Assembly: GCA_902363675.1 (NCBI GenBank)
Contig: CABJAV010000013.1
Span: 25,233 to 89,232, forward strand
Length of the DNA: 64,000 bases
Direction of reading: 5' to 3'
DNA from: Lachnospiraceae bacterium
GTDB taxonomy: Bacteria > Bacillota > Clostridia > Lachnospirales > Lachnospiraceae
Shown one piece after another: positions 44,442-52,410 of the stretch. Numbering within the stretch: the first letter of the stretch is position 1; every line of letters starts with the position of its first letter. The notes under the pieces were generated by a model. The model made no database searches. It was not told the origin of the DNA and worked only from the letters and a program-made list of their open reading frames with translations. A program made the translations under genes and the position numbers.

Positions 44442-45264
44442 TGGTGTAAATGGTATTGGCGCAACTGCCTACGCTTATATGAACAGCAGTATGAAAACAA
44501 CAGGGGAAGGCAATTTTGCAAGTGAAGTACAAGAGGCAGGGGAAAGTCAGAATACAACAGCAACTGCCTCTGCATGGGCGGGGGATATGGTTATTCCGTA
44601 TCCGCCAAATTATAGTGGGTTTACATATGATAGCTCCATTTCCAATAAGTCGAAAGAGGAAATGACAATGGATGAATATAAGCAGTGGGTTATGAATGAA
44701 ATGTCACAGATGCCTGTAAGTGCGTGGGTTCGTTCTACATATTCATCGGGAGCAACAGTGATTAAAGAAGAAGCATTTGAAAGGATGAAAAGTGATCCGG
44801 AGTATGAAAACTATGTTTTGAACCGGGTTCGTTCAGCATATTCAGTAAGCAGCCTGCCTGCCGGATCAAATAATGTCAGCTATGATGTTATCGGAGCATC
44901 GCCGGAAGAATGTTATGGATATGCAGGACCAGTAGGAAACAGTAGTTCCAATATTTCAGGTAATGAGAAATCGTGGTGGGAAAAACGACATGAAAAAATG
45001 GAAGAATTGTTAGCGGAGCAGGAAAAAGAAGCACTTAAAAGGGCACAGGCACGCAGAGCACAAGCACAGGAAAATTTTCTCCAAAGTCAGTTGGAAAGTA
45101 GGCAGAGATTGCAGAGTTTTTTCATGGAAAAAATGCAGAACGAGCAGGGCACTGTAAATATGTCGGCTTTTCAGTCAGCAAGTGTTTCTGCCTCCGCTGT
45201 ATCAGCCTACGAGGATACAATAAGTACATTTAGTAAGAGCGTGATAGAAAGTCAAAAGCTTTAA
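44431..45264 (+). CDS. Unstudied module 2 protein with an N-terminal SISGVNG segment
   Basis: A 277-residue soluble protein lacking a classical signal peptide. It begins MSISGVNGIGATAYAYMNSS, a Ser/Gly/Ala-rich start reminiscent of flagellar-type exported proteins, and has a central FERMKSDPEYENYVLNRVR motif and a Gln/Arg-rich coiled coil (190-235). A short motif of the form M-x-x-D-x-x-x-x-x-x-V recurs in the proteins at 45283 and 46528. The gene overlaps the kinase by 11 bases behind AAAGGAG, so it is in the same operon. I do not recognise the family with certainty. Confidence 0.72.
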   Translation: MSISGVNGIGATAYAYMNSSMKTTGEGNFASEVQEAGESQNTTATASAWAGDMVIPYPPNYSGFTYDSSISNKSKEEMTMDEYKQWVMNEMSQMPVSAWVRSTYSSGATVIKEEAFERMKSDPEYENYVLNRVRSAYSVSSLPAGSNNVSYDVIGASPEECYGYAGPVGNSSSNISGNEKSWWEKRHEKMEELLAEQEKEALKRAQARRAQAQENFLQSQLESRQRLQSFFMEKMQNEQGTVNMSAFQSASVSASAVSAYEDTISTFSKSVIESQKL

Positions 45265-45282
45265 ACGAGGAGGTTTAAAAGT

Positions 45283-45843
45283 ATGGATATACAGGCACTT
45301 GGAATGCTGAGTAATATAACAGCAATTGTGCAAAAACAAAATGTGAATACTATTTCAGGTGATATAAATGTAGAAAAGGATTTTTATGGGACTCTAAGGG
45401 AACAGCAGATAAACTGTGTAAAAGAAGATATATATAATAAATTTCATATTGATGTGGGTGCTGCAAATGGCTATTTTGAGTGCTACATTCCAAGTGATGT
45501 GCTGTACAGAATGAATACAGACACAGTATTAAGACAAAAAGTTTATGATATGCTTGCGGATTATAGCAGCGATAAATTTAAACTAACGATGCAGACACTT
45601 AATCCGCCTGTAAAAAAATGTACACTGGTTTTTGATGATAATGGAGAGGTAGTTGCCACATTAGAGCCGGATGTAGGTGGAGAGAAGGCTGCTTCGGAGA
45701 GATCAAAGAATACTGAAAAAGTAAGGATAATGAATGGGAGCGATATAAAAGCCTTATTGCAAAACGATATACAGGAGATGATTGAAGAGATAGAAAGACA
45801 AGGAGTTATGGCAACGGAATATAAAAAGAAAAGTATTTTATAA
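45283..45843 (+). CDS. MDIQAL-type protein, paralogue 1 (DUF6033-like?)
   Basis: A 186-residue soluble protein beginning MDIQALGMLSNITAI. It shares its opening, a Y/L-RMNTD-x-x-LRQKVYD segment and a following beta-rich V-F-D-D-N-G-E segment with the protein at 46528. That pattern vaguely recalls DUF6033-type proteins of Lachnospiraceae, but I cannot confirm it. ATG follows CGAGGAGG, 18 bases after the preceding gene. Probably an output gene of the module 2 kinase. Confidence 0.72.
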   Translation: MDIQALGMLSNITAIVQKQNVNTISGDINVEKDFYGTLREQQINCVKEDIYNKFHIDVGAANGYFECYIPSDVLYRMNTDTVLRQKVYDMLADYSSDKFKLTMQTLNPPVKKCTLVFDDNGEVVATLEPDVGGEKAASERSKNTEKVRIMNGSDIKALLQNDIQEMIEEIERQGVMATEYKKKSIL

Positions 45844-45975
45844 ATAATGTAAAAAGAGAATGCTTGGACTCAAAAAGAGAAAGCATAAGCAATTCTGACT
45901 GACAGAGGAATTGCAGAAACAGGTAGCAGCCGGAAACGGAGTTTTAAGATATTGAATTGCAAGGTGGTGAATAAA

Positions 45976-46467
45976 TTGAAAAAAATAGTTTTAACAATTA
46001 CAAGCATTTTTATGATAATAATTAGGTTTTTAATAGCAAATGATATGGGTCAAAGCGCTTTAAGGCACGATGACACATCTATAACAAATAATATATTGAA
46101 TAGTAAAGAGGAAACATTTCAAGGGGTAAAAAGTAATAAAGATAGCTATGAGAGTGACATAGGATATGCAGATAATGATTTGGTGTTTCGGGAGTATTCT
46201 TGGGGGTATCGTTTAGAAAAAGGATATGAGATACTAATTGAGCAAGATAAGATTATTGGTGAAGTAGAAAACACGCAAACAATAGTTGTATTTTGGAATG
46301 ATAGTGTGTATAAAGAGTTTGCTTTTGATGGCAACGATATTGAGTTTGAAATAGATAAAAGTGGCAATTACAGTTTTTATGCAATTGATTCAGATGGTAA
46401 CTCCTTTGATATTATGTCGATAGTAAAAGCGTATAAATCAGCAGATGGAGGTGTAATGCCATTGTAA
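45976..46467 (+). CDS. Small exported protein in module 2
   Basis: A 163-residue protein with an N-terminal hydrophobic segment (KKIVLTITSIFMIIIRFLIA) that acts as a signal or anchor. TTG at 45976 behind AAGGTGGTG is the best start; the frame is open eight codons further. The mature part is acidic and beta-rich. It is the only protein of the module with a clear export signal and may be the extracellular partner of the sensor kinase or a secreted effector; both are guesses. Confidence 0.6.
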   Translation: MKKIVLTITSIFMIIIRFLIANDMGQSALRHDDTSITNNILNSKEETFQGVKSNKDSYESDIGYADNDLVFREYSWGYRLEKGYEILIEQDKIIGEVENTQTIVVFWNDSVYKEFAFDGNDIEFEIDKSGNYSFYAIDSDGNSFDIMSIVKAYKSADGGVMPL

Positions 46468-46527
46468 TCAGATGTGAGTATAAGTGATTCTAGCTGACAG
46501 AGGAATTGCAGAAAGGTTGAAAAAATT

Positions 46528-47145
46528 ATGGATATACAGGCACTTGAAATACTGAGTAATTTAGCGGCAATTACAACAAAGCAAGGTTCAGGAGATGCCG
46601 AAGTTGTTTCTGGGGACTTTAGCAGACTCTTAAATGAAATAAATACTATGCAGAGTGTTAGCGATATGCAGGAGGAAATTTGCAAAAAGTTTAATGTTAC
46701 ACTTCATGTTGTAGATTATGCATGTAATACGACAGACCAAACTGCCGAAAATTTTGATCTAGCGATGCTTGACAGTGGGAAATTTTATGGAGCTGGAAAT
46801 GTAGTCATTTCTAAGAAATCTCTATTGAGAATGCAAACAGATAGTAGGTTTAGGCAAAAAGTATATGAGTCAATAGAAGGATTGGGCTGTACGAGTAAAA
46901 TGACAGGAGGAATTGTAAAAAGTACAGGAGTATTTATTCACGAAGATGGAACAGGCGGTTACTGGACGGAATTTGACTGGGGAGACGAGGAAGATAATGG
47001 AAAAGGGAAAAAACTGTTAATTAGTAAAAAGCCTTTAAATGAATTTTTTCAAGAGCGCAGCAATATAGGTTATCAGCTGACAGAAAATGATATAGAAAAT
47101 ATTATGCCACTCATGATAACGGGGTATTATAAAAAACAGGAGTAA
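46528..47145 (+). CDS. MDIQAL-type protein, paralogue 2
   Basis: A 205-residue soluble protein beginning MDIQALEILSNLAAI, clearly paralogous to 45283 (shared opening, LLRMQTDSRFRQKVYE, then V-F-I-H-E-D-G-T). The DNA just upstream repeats CTGACAGAGGAATTGCAGAA, which also occurs about 600 bases earlier, so a tandem duplication with insertion of the 45976 gene is likely. Ribosome-binding signal GAAAGG is weak. Function unknown. Confidence 0.72.
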   Translation: MDIQALEILSNLAAITTKQGSGDAEVVSGDFSRLLNEINTMQSVSDMQEEICKKFNVTLHVVDYACNTTDQTAENFDLAMLDSGKFYGAGNVVISKKSLLRMQTDSRFRQKVYESIEGLGCTSKMTGGIVKSTGVFIHEDGTGGYWTEFDWGDEEDNGKGKKLLISKKPLNEFFQERSNIGYQLTENDIENIMPLMITGYYKKQE

Positions 47146-47164
47146 TATTTTTTGAGTTAGAGTA

Positions 47165-47611
47165 ATGCTTGAAGATGCCTGTAAAGAAATGGGATTATCT
47201 GATGAAGCAGCAGAACAGATAACAACTGCATACGGTAAACAGGCAGAGGAGAAAATCAATAAAGTGAACAGTATGGTTGAGTTTGTTGCAAAGCAGGTAA
47301 AAATTGAAAGAGAGAAATTCTATCAGGAGCATGGAGAACCTGCTTACAGAGTGGGAAGCTCTCCGGCAAGGAATACGACAGGAAAAGACAGCGTGGAAGT
47401 AAATAAGGAATCGAACAGTGATATTTACAAGATGTTTGCAAATCTTGATGTAAGCAGCAAAGAAAACTTCCAAAGCAGCTTTGAAAATGCGCTGGCAGGG
47501 TTCGGAAATTATTTTGTTTCTGATCCGATTGAAAATTATAATGGAACAAGTCGGGAGCAGATGCAGTTAGATGAACTGGTGAAACGATTTCAGAACTTCT
47601 TAGAAGTATAG
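47165..47611 (+). CDS. Unstudied module 2 protein, possibly 5'-truncated
   Basis: A 148-residue, hydrophilic, mostly helical protein without a signal. Its ATG lacks a good ribosome-binding site and an in-frame stop lies about 15 bases upstream, so it may be the surviving 3' end of a longer gene or rely on coupling with 46528, which ends 19 bases earlier. No motif recognised. Confidence 0.55.
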   Translation: MLEDACKEMGLSDEAAEQITTAYGKQAEEKINKVNSMVEFVAKQVKIEREKFYQEHGEPAYRVGSSPARNTTGKDSVEVNKESNSDIYKMFANLDVSSKENFQSSFENALAGFGNYFVSDPIENYNGTSREQMQLDELVKRFQNFLEV

Positions 47612-47691
47612 GCATCAATTTGGATATAAAGATTTAAAATTAGTTGTAATGAAACGGATTTCACATTTAATTTGACAAGGAGGTTGCAATT

Positions 47692-48375
47692 ATGCCGAGA
47701 ATTACAGATTACAGTTTCTTATTTCAGAGTATGTTTGGGACATCAAGGATGAATTTAGTCAACAACATTCAGTTGTCCCAAATTAACAGTAGCTCCGTAC
47801 AGGCACAACTAAAAGCAGCAGGGATTGACACAAACAGTAAACAGTACAAAGCGGCACTTAGCGAAATGATGAAAAATGGAAATGGTGCAATGTTTACGAA
47901 TGTTCAGGCGATCAAGAATCTAATGAGCCAGTATGATAAAAATGGAGATTGGGTTGATCCGAATACCGGATTAACAGGGCTTGCTGTAACTGATGAGAAC
48001 AGAAATAGTTATAAACATATCATCTCTATTCCGGAGAGCAGCCGGGAAGAAATGTTTGAACTGGCAAAGAAGGAATTTTTAAGGGATAATGGCACTCTGA
48101 ATGGTGATACCACAAAGAGGGAAGATGTATATGTTAACTTATATAGAAAAATGAACAAAGATGACCGTTTGTCAGCGGGATGGACAATGGAGCAATATGA
48201 ACATCAATACAGGCAGGCATTTGCAGCAGCGGCGAAAGCTGCTGATCCCTCATGGAAAGCGGGTGATCCGATACCGTCTGGAGCATTGGATGGCATTACA
48301 AGAGAGTCCATTGAAAGCACACTTGCAAAAAGTGGAAGCAGTTTTGTGAAGAAATCAATAGACGTCAGTATTTAA
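47692..48375 (+). CDS. DUF3879-like module 2 protein
   Basis: A 227-residue soluble protein starting MPRITDYSFLFQSMFGTS behind CAAGGAGG. It has no signal peptide or membrane segment; residues 40-75 contain a repeated helical segment (VQAQLKAAGI, YKAALSEMMKNG) and the C-terminal half a WTMEQYEHQYRQAFAAAAK helix. I recall similar proteins annotated DUF3879, without known function. It lies in the same run as the MDIQAL genes and is probably co-regulated. Confidence 0.7.
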   Translation: MPRITDYSFLFQSMFGTSRMNLVNNIQLSQINSSSVQAQLKAAGIDTNSKQYKAALSEMMKNGNGAMFTNVQAIKNLMSQYDKNGDWVDPNTGLTGLAVTDENRNSYKHIISIPESSREEMFELAKKEFLRDNGTLNGDTTKREDVYVNLYRKMNKDDRLSAGWTMEQYEHQYRQAFAAAAKAADPSWKAGDPIPSGALDGITRESIESTLAKSGSSFVKKSIDVSI

Positions 48376-48425
48376 AAACTGTAGCATTAAATAATGCTTG
48401 CGGAGCTAAGGGATAGGTGGCTTAC

Positions 48426-48704
48426 ATGGGTAAATATAAAGTATTAGATATTTTTTCTTTTTTACCTGCTAATGTGATAAGTTTAGAACAATTAGAAAAA
48501 ATGTTTTTAGATAGCTTATCAGAAATATCTAATAATACAAAATTGGGTAATGAAGAAATTGTTGTTACTTGTAGTTCTCAATCTCGGTTTACTGAAAACA
48601 TAAAAGAATGTGCCACAGAATTAAAGAGTGAGGGAAAGCAAGTAGCATATATCGTATGCAACGAAAAAGTAATTTCCGTTATAGGATATAGGGAAAATGA
48701 ATAA
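48426..48704 (+). CDS. Small unknown protein in module 2
   Basis: A 92-residue alpha/beta protein (MGKYKVLDIFSFLPA...). ATG at 48426 sits ten bases after GGTGG; a GTG three codons upstream is an alternative. The gene follows 47692 by 50 bases and precedes the winged-helix gene. No known family recognised. Confidence 0.55.
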   Translation: MGKYKVLDIFSFLPANVISLEQLEKMFLDSLSEISNNTKLGNEEIVVTCSSQSRFTENIKECATELKSEGKQVAYIVCNEKVISVIGYRENE

Positions 48705-48808
48705 GAAAAAACAAACAGCAGATAACATACTGCTGGGCTGGATATGGGAATCATTCTTTTGAATTTTCCAGAACTTAGGCAGTATATAAAAGTAATAAGG
48801 CAGGTGAT

Positions 48809-49243
48809 GTGTATGGGAAAATGTTAGTTCTGACATTTGAAGATAATGAGGATGATATGATGAGCCACATATTATCGTTGATAAATACCAGAGAGGAAAT
48901 CATTCAGATGTCAGGTTTGAATAATCATCTATTGAATTTCAAAGGTCTTAAGATTGATGAAGTTCAACGGGTGATCATTCGGGAAAATCAGGAGATAGAG
49001 CTTACTTATACGGAATTTGAGATTTTCAAGCTTCTTGCAAAGCATCCGGGAATAGTGTTCAGCAAGGAACAGATTTATGACATTGTGTGGAAGGAATCCT
49101 ATTCCGGCGATTACAACATTGTCATGAGCCATATACGCAACATACGAGAAAAGATAGAGGATAACCCGAGCAAGCCTGTTTACATACAGACGGTATGGGG
49201 TGTAGGCTATCGTTTCAACAAAAATTTAAGCAGCGGTCTGTAA
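48809..49243 (+). CDS. Receiver-less OmpR/PhoB-type winged-helix regulator, copy 2
   Basis: A 144-residue protein starting at GTG 48809 behind AAGGCAGGTGAT, nearly identical to the protein at 33169: about nine or ten differing residues over 138 by eye, with divergent ends. The winged helix is complete (ELTYTEFEIFKLLAKHPG, SKEQIYDIVW, VWGVGYRFNKNL). The similarity covers the upstream 100 bases as well, so this is a duplicated DNA segment rather than only protein homology. Confidence 0.85.
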   Translation: MYGKMLVLTFEDNEDDMMSHILSLINTREEIIQMSGLNNHLLNFKGLKIDEVQRVIIRENQEIELTYTEFEIFKLLAKHPGIVFSKEQIYDIVWKESYSGDYNIVMSHIRNIREKIEDNPSKPVYIQTVWGVGYRFNKNLSSGL

Positions 49244-49264
49244 AGAACAAATACAGATCACTGC

Positions 49265-49522
49265 TTATTTTTCATTTCTGACACCTAAAAGATATTCACA
49301 AGATACATGAAAAAATTCAGCAAGGGCAACCACTTCATAATCCGGTACAAAGCGTGTCCCTTGTTCTATTCGTAATACGGTCAAATCGCTAAATTCATAT
49401 CCGGCAAGCTGGAGCTGTTCTGCCAGTGCTTTTTGCGATAGCTGCCTTTCAGTTCGCAATTCCTTTACTCTCTGACCTATCAGATTTTTGGAATTGCTTT
49501 CTTTATTCCAGTAAATTTTCAT
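49265..49522 (-). CDS. XRE-family transcriptional regulator
   Basis: An 85-residue protein that is almost entirely an XRE helix-turn-helix (LIGQRVKELRTERQLSQKAL, then YEFSDLTVLRIEQGTR and CEYLLGV). It is transcribed leftward, divergent from 49692. Two 17-bp direct repeats lie in the promoter gap and are probably its operators. Confidence 0.85.
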   Translation of the reverse strand: MKIYWNKESNSKNLIGQRVKELRTERQLSQKALAEQLQLAGYEFSDLTVLRIEQGTRFVPDYEVVALAEFFHVSCEYLLGVRNEK

Positions 49523-49535
49523 ATCATCACCAACT

Positions 49536-49607
49536 TTCTAAAGATGAAGTGCCACATGATTGATTTTACGGAATAATCTTGATAATATACTTCTAAAGAT
49601 GAAGTGC
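49536..49607. promoter_or_regulatory. Direct-repeat operators between the XRE gene and 49692
   Basis: TTCTAAAGATGAAGTGC occurs exactly at 49536-49552 and 49591-49607, 55 bases apart, in the divergent promoter region of the XRE gene. Confidence 0.65.
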
Positions 49608-49691
49608 GAAAAAATATTGTTGTAAGAAATTTTAGGATTGATAATACTGCCTGTAAAATGCAATACTTATTTAGAGAAAGGTGGACACAAA

Positions 49692-50027
49692 ATGAATGAA
49701 GTATTTGAAAGATTATCTGATGTTTTTGAGGAGCTTCGAAGCGATGCAGGCGAACGGGAGTATTCCATACAGACAGAGGAAGCAAAGAAGGCGGATAAGG
49801 AACTGAAAAAAGAAAACCGGGAATATGAAAAATTCTTATCTGACCTTTCTACAGAGCAGAGAAATTTTTTAGAAAACTATATGGATATTGTAGACCATGC
49901 ACACTTTCAGGAACAACAGAGAGCCTATTATCAGGGGATAGTAGATGCAGTACAGATACTTGCTGGACTTGGGATTGTTAAAGAGAGTGTTAAGGTAAAA
50001 GAGTTACTGAATACAATAATGAAATAA
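49692..50027 (+). CDS. Conserved small ICE protein
   Basis: A 111-residue acidic, helical protein from ATG 49692 behind GAAAGGTGG. It has an N-terminal coiled coil (residues 1-60) and a helical C-terminal part with YYQGIVDAVQILAGLGI. Proteins of this type are common near the regulatory end of Lachnospiraceae ICEs; no function is known. It faces away from the XRE gene and may be controlled by it. Confidence 0.7.
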   Translation: MNEVFERLSDVFEELRSDAGEREYSIQTEEAKKADKELKKENREYEKFLSDLSTEQRNFLENYMDIVDHAHFQEQQRAYYQGIVDAVQILAGLGIVKESVKVKELLNTIMK

Positions 50028-50120
50028 GTAAGCAGGGTGGAGCGTTTAATCATGGAATTTCCACCCTGTTTTTCTTCAGAATAATTCAGAAACAATCCAG
50101 AAAAAATCGAAATCTTTCTG

Positions 50121-50471
50121 CTATTCTGTCTCATGGATTTTATATGTACGAAGATAGGCTTCCACAAGTGCAAGAATAGTGGTGATCTGATCGTCCGTAC
50201 ATTCTGAAAGATAAACCAGCAGCCTTTGGTAATCCAGATTATCGGTTGGAGCTGCCGGATAAAAAAACGGATCAGCAGAGATATGTAAAGCACGAATGAG
50301 TTGTCCGAGTTTTTCAAGACTTGGAACATTGCCATGATTTTCAATCTCTTTGATATATCTTGATGAGACACCGGATTTTTCGGATAACTCATCATAAGTC
50401 AGCTTTTGGTCTAATCTGGCTTTCTTCAGGCGAAAACCCATGTCTTTATCAATTTTCTTAGATTTAGCCAT
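50121..50471 (-). CDS. XRE-family repressor (Tn916 ORF9-like position)
   Basis: A 116-residue protein taken from the ATG ending at 50471 (MAKSKKIDKDMG) behind GGAGGTG; 12 upstream codons are in frame but unsupported. It has a complete XRE helix-turn-helix (FRLKKARLDQKLTYDELSEK, SSRYIKEIENHG) and a C-terminal helical domain. Like ORF9 of Tn916 it is divergent from the sigma-like/HTH/xis/int genes and likely represses them. Confidence 0.85.
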   Translation of the reverse strand: MAKSKKIDKDMGFRLKKARLDQKLTYDELSEKSGVSSRYIKEIENHGNVPSLEKLGQLIRALHISADPFFYPAAPTDNLDYQRLLVYLSECTDDQITTILALVEAYLRTYKIHETE

Positions 50472-50485
50472 ATCATGCACCTCCG

Positions 50486-50541
50486 TATATAGTGTATAGT
50501 TCACCATTTAAAAAGAAAATGAACTAATAACACACTATATA
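50486..50541. promoter_or_regulatory. Operator pair of the XRE repressor
   Basis: TATATAGTGT (50486-50495) is the exact inverse of ACACTATATA (50532-50541), and a related CTATATACAC lies near 50784. They overlap the promoter region of the repressor gene and face the recombination operon. Confidence 0.6.
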
Positions 50542-50833
50542 AGAGGGGAATAATGCACTTTAATAAAATAAGAAACTTTGGATATTGCATATAAAAAAAC
50601 GCAGTATTCAAAGGTTTTTTCTCATGTTTTTTATCCTTTGAATGTGTTTAGGAGAGTTATGTATTCTGAACCATTGAAAGGATATTTTTGTATTTGGAAA
50701 ATATTATCCTGCCCATTGCGTGGAAGGACAGGTAAATAGGTCGCATTTTAAGTAATGTGGCAAATTCTACAATTGAAAGTGTACTATATACACTCGTAAA
50801 ATGTGGAGAAAATTTAATATCAGATATGAACAG

Positions 50834-50868
50834 CGTCCTGTGGGTGTGTGCCTGCGAGGACGTTTTTT
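50834..50868 (+). terminator. Terminator/attenuator in the leader of the sigma-like gene
   Basis: CGTCCT pairs with AGGACG around a G-rich loop and is followed by TTTTTT, 130 bases before the next start codon. In Tn916-type elements such leader terminators control read-through. No credible gene was found in 50542-50997; another inverted repeat ATTCAAAGG/CCTTTGAAT is at 50613-50640. Confidence 0.6.
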
Positions 50869-50997
50869 GTATACAGAAAAATTTCTATAAAAATTTTTCA
50901 ATCCACCCGAACATCTCCCCGGTTTCATTTGGGAGATACACCGGAAGGGAAAAAGGGCAAAAGCCTTGGCATTCGGAACGGGAGGAGGTGAACTCGT

Positions 50998-51438
50998 ATG
51001 GGGCAACCTTCTTCTAAGGATGAAATGACTATCCGGCACCAGTTTGACCGGTTATGCCAGATGGCATTAAAAGGCGAAGCTGTAAATTATTACAAACACA
51101 TGGACTATCGCAGGAAACACGAAGTTACATTCTCTGAACTGTCGGAAAAGGAGTTGAGCAAATTATTTACTATGGATGAGTATGGAACAGAATATCATCA
51201 TTTTGAAGTGCATGGCTATGACATTGAAGTAAAAAATACCCTGATTGCTGAAGCTTTGAAGGAACTTACAGAAAGAAAAAGGAATGTTATTTTACTTTCA
51301 TATTTTATGGAAATGAGCGATGCGGATATTGCAAGAGAAATGAATCTGGTTCGCAGTACCATTCATGAACACAGGACACGCTCACTTGAAATTTTGAAGA
51401 AGATCATGGAAGGAATAGCAGATGAAAAAGATGTATAA
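50998..51438 (+). CDS. Sigma-70-like factor (Tn916 ORF7 type)
   Basis: A 146-residue protein with a C-terminal sigma region 4-like helix-turn-helix (LKELTERKRNVILLSYFMEM, DADIAREMNLVRSTIHEHR). ATG 50998 follows GGAGGAGGTG. Same size and position as ORF7 of Tn916, which activates excision and transfer genes. It overlaps the next gene by 17 bases. Confidence 0.88.
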   Translation: MGQPSSKDEMTIRHQFDRLCQMALKGEAVNYYKHMDYRRKHEVTFSELSEKELSKLFTMDEYGTEYHHFEVHGYDIEVKNTLIAEALKELTERKRNVILLSYFMEMSDADIAREMNLVRSTIHEHRTRSLEILKKIMEGIADEKDV

Positions 51439-51670
51439 AAGCAGAAATGAGGAAAATTTGTTGCCTTTCCATATTATAAAGGCAGCATCAGAGGGCGATG
51501 TAAGTGCCATCAATACAGTGTTAAAACACTATGAGGGATACATAATCAAATTGTCTACCAGAAAGTTATATGACGAAAGCGGACAGGTGCATTACTGCAT
51601 TGATGAAACTCTGCGTCGCAGATTAGAAACAAAGCTGATCACAAAGATATTGGCTTTTGAAGTTGCATAA
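51422..51670 (+). CDS. HTH_16-like protein (Tn916 ORF8 type)
   Basis: An 82-residue protein with the ORF8-type segment LPFHIIKAASEGDVSAINTV and a C-terminal helix (DETLRRRLETKLITKILAF). It starts inside the end of the sigma-like gene, showing coupled translation. ORF8-type proteins act with ORF7 in control of excision and transfer. Confidence 0.85.
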   Translation: MKKMYKSRNEENLLPFHIIKAASEGDVSAINTVLKHYEGYIIKLSTRKLYDESGQVHYCIDETLRRRLETKLITKILAFEVA

Positions 51671-52114
51671 CAGGCGGTTAGCATTGTCCCTTTCCATTCG
51701 CTGATTGCTGCGTATGCACCCTGTACCTTGACAACTGAATATTTTTTGCATACAGGACGTGAGGATATGTGGAGCCACTAGGTAGATTCGCCAAGATGTA
51801 CCTGCTCTTTGATAGGAGTGAATGTGAGGAAATGTTGAAACATTACATTGAAGCAAAGGTATGGAGCGAGAAGATCTGACAAAATGTGTGGCAGTAACAC
51901 AGGGCGATGAAGCATATCCGTGATAATGATACTTCCGGATTGTAAGGAAATTTGCAGTCCGGTCAATTTGAATGACGGTGCAAGACCGATGTGGGCAGAG
52001 TAATGATCTGTCACCTGTATTGCATTTTTATCTGCCTATGAGAGCCAGCAAGAGAATTGTGGGTTGTCATTGGCAGATATAAAATGCGTGTTAAATTTAA
52101 GGAGGATTTGAGTA
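51671..52114 (+). other. Gene-free leader upstream of xis
   Basis: No coding frame with a credible start was found. It contains TTGACA near 51727, a 13-bp word GACAAAATGTGTG (51878-51890) that recurs at the ICE right end (53901-53913), and a long imperfect hairpin listed separately. It is probably the leader that links ORF8-type transcription with xis-int. Confidence 0.5.
52022..52087 (+). promoter_or_regulatory. Long imperfect hairpin before xis
   Basis: GCATTTTTATCTGCCTATGA (52022-52041) pairs with TCATTGGCAGATATAAAATG plus C (52067-52087), about 20 base pairs with few mismatches around a 25-base loop. The xis ATG is 28 bases further on, so the stem could control xis expression. Confidence 0.55.
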
Positions 52115-52309
52115 ATGCAGAGGAAGCCAAAGACAATAAATAAGAAAAGACTGGTCAGATATAAGGAAGGGGCAGAAATGTACAGCATGGGTATGAATAA
52201 ATTTCAGACTCTTGCCAAAGATGCGGGAGCAATTCTGAAGATAGACAGAATGGTGTTGGTAGACCTTGATGTGTTTGACAAATATCTTGAGTCATTTCGG
52301 GTGAAATAA
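52115..52309 (+). CDS. xis: Excisionase (Tn916 Xis-like, DUF6462 type)
   Basis: A 64-residue basic winged-helix protein (KRLVRYKEGAEMYSMGMNKF, then DRMVLVDLDVFDKYLESF) of the excisionase kind. ATG follows AAGGAGG. Xis bends the element ends and directs the integrase toward excision. It lies upstream of int with a small RHH gene between them, which is unusual compared with Tn916. Confidence 0.85.
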   Translation: MQRKPKTINKKRLVRYKEGAEMYSMGMNKFQTLAKDAGAILKIDRMVLVDLDVFDKYLESFRVK

Positions 52310-52331
52310 ATTTTGCCGACAAGGAAAAAGA

Positions 52332-52382
52332 TTTTGGTTTAACCAAAATTCACTTGACTTTTGGTTAAACAGAAAGTATAAT
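52332..52382 (+). promoter_or_regulatory. Promoter with overlapping operator for the RHH protein
   Basis: TTGACT (52354-52359), 17 bases, TATAAT (52377-52382) forms a strong promoter. The palindrome TTTTGGTTTAACCAAAA (52332-52348) lies immediately upstream and a half copy TTTTGGTTAAAC lies between -35 and -10. Autoregulation by the RHH protein encoded next is likely. Confidence 0.7.
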
Positions 52383-52410
52383 GATTATGAAATGGATGGA
52401 GGTGTATATT

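Noticed and set aside
46146..46685. Minus-strand frames across 46146-46367 and 46377-46685
   Set aside because: Antisense of well-supported plus-strand genes with matching codon pattern; no promoter or start signal.
50757..51017. 86-residue frame upstream of the sigma-like gene
   Set aside because: It runs through the leader terminator and into the next gene and lacks a ribosome-binding site; treated as leader DNA.
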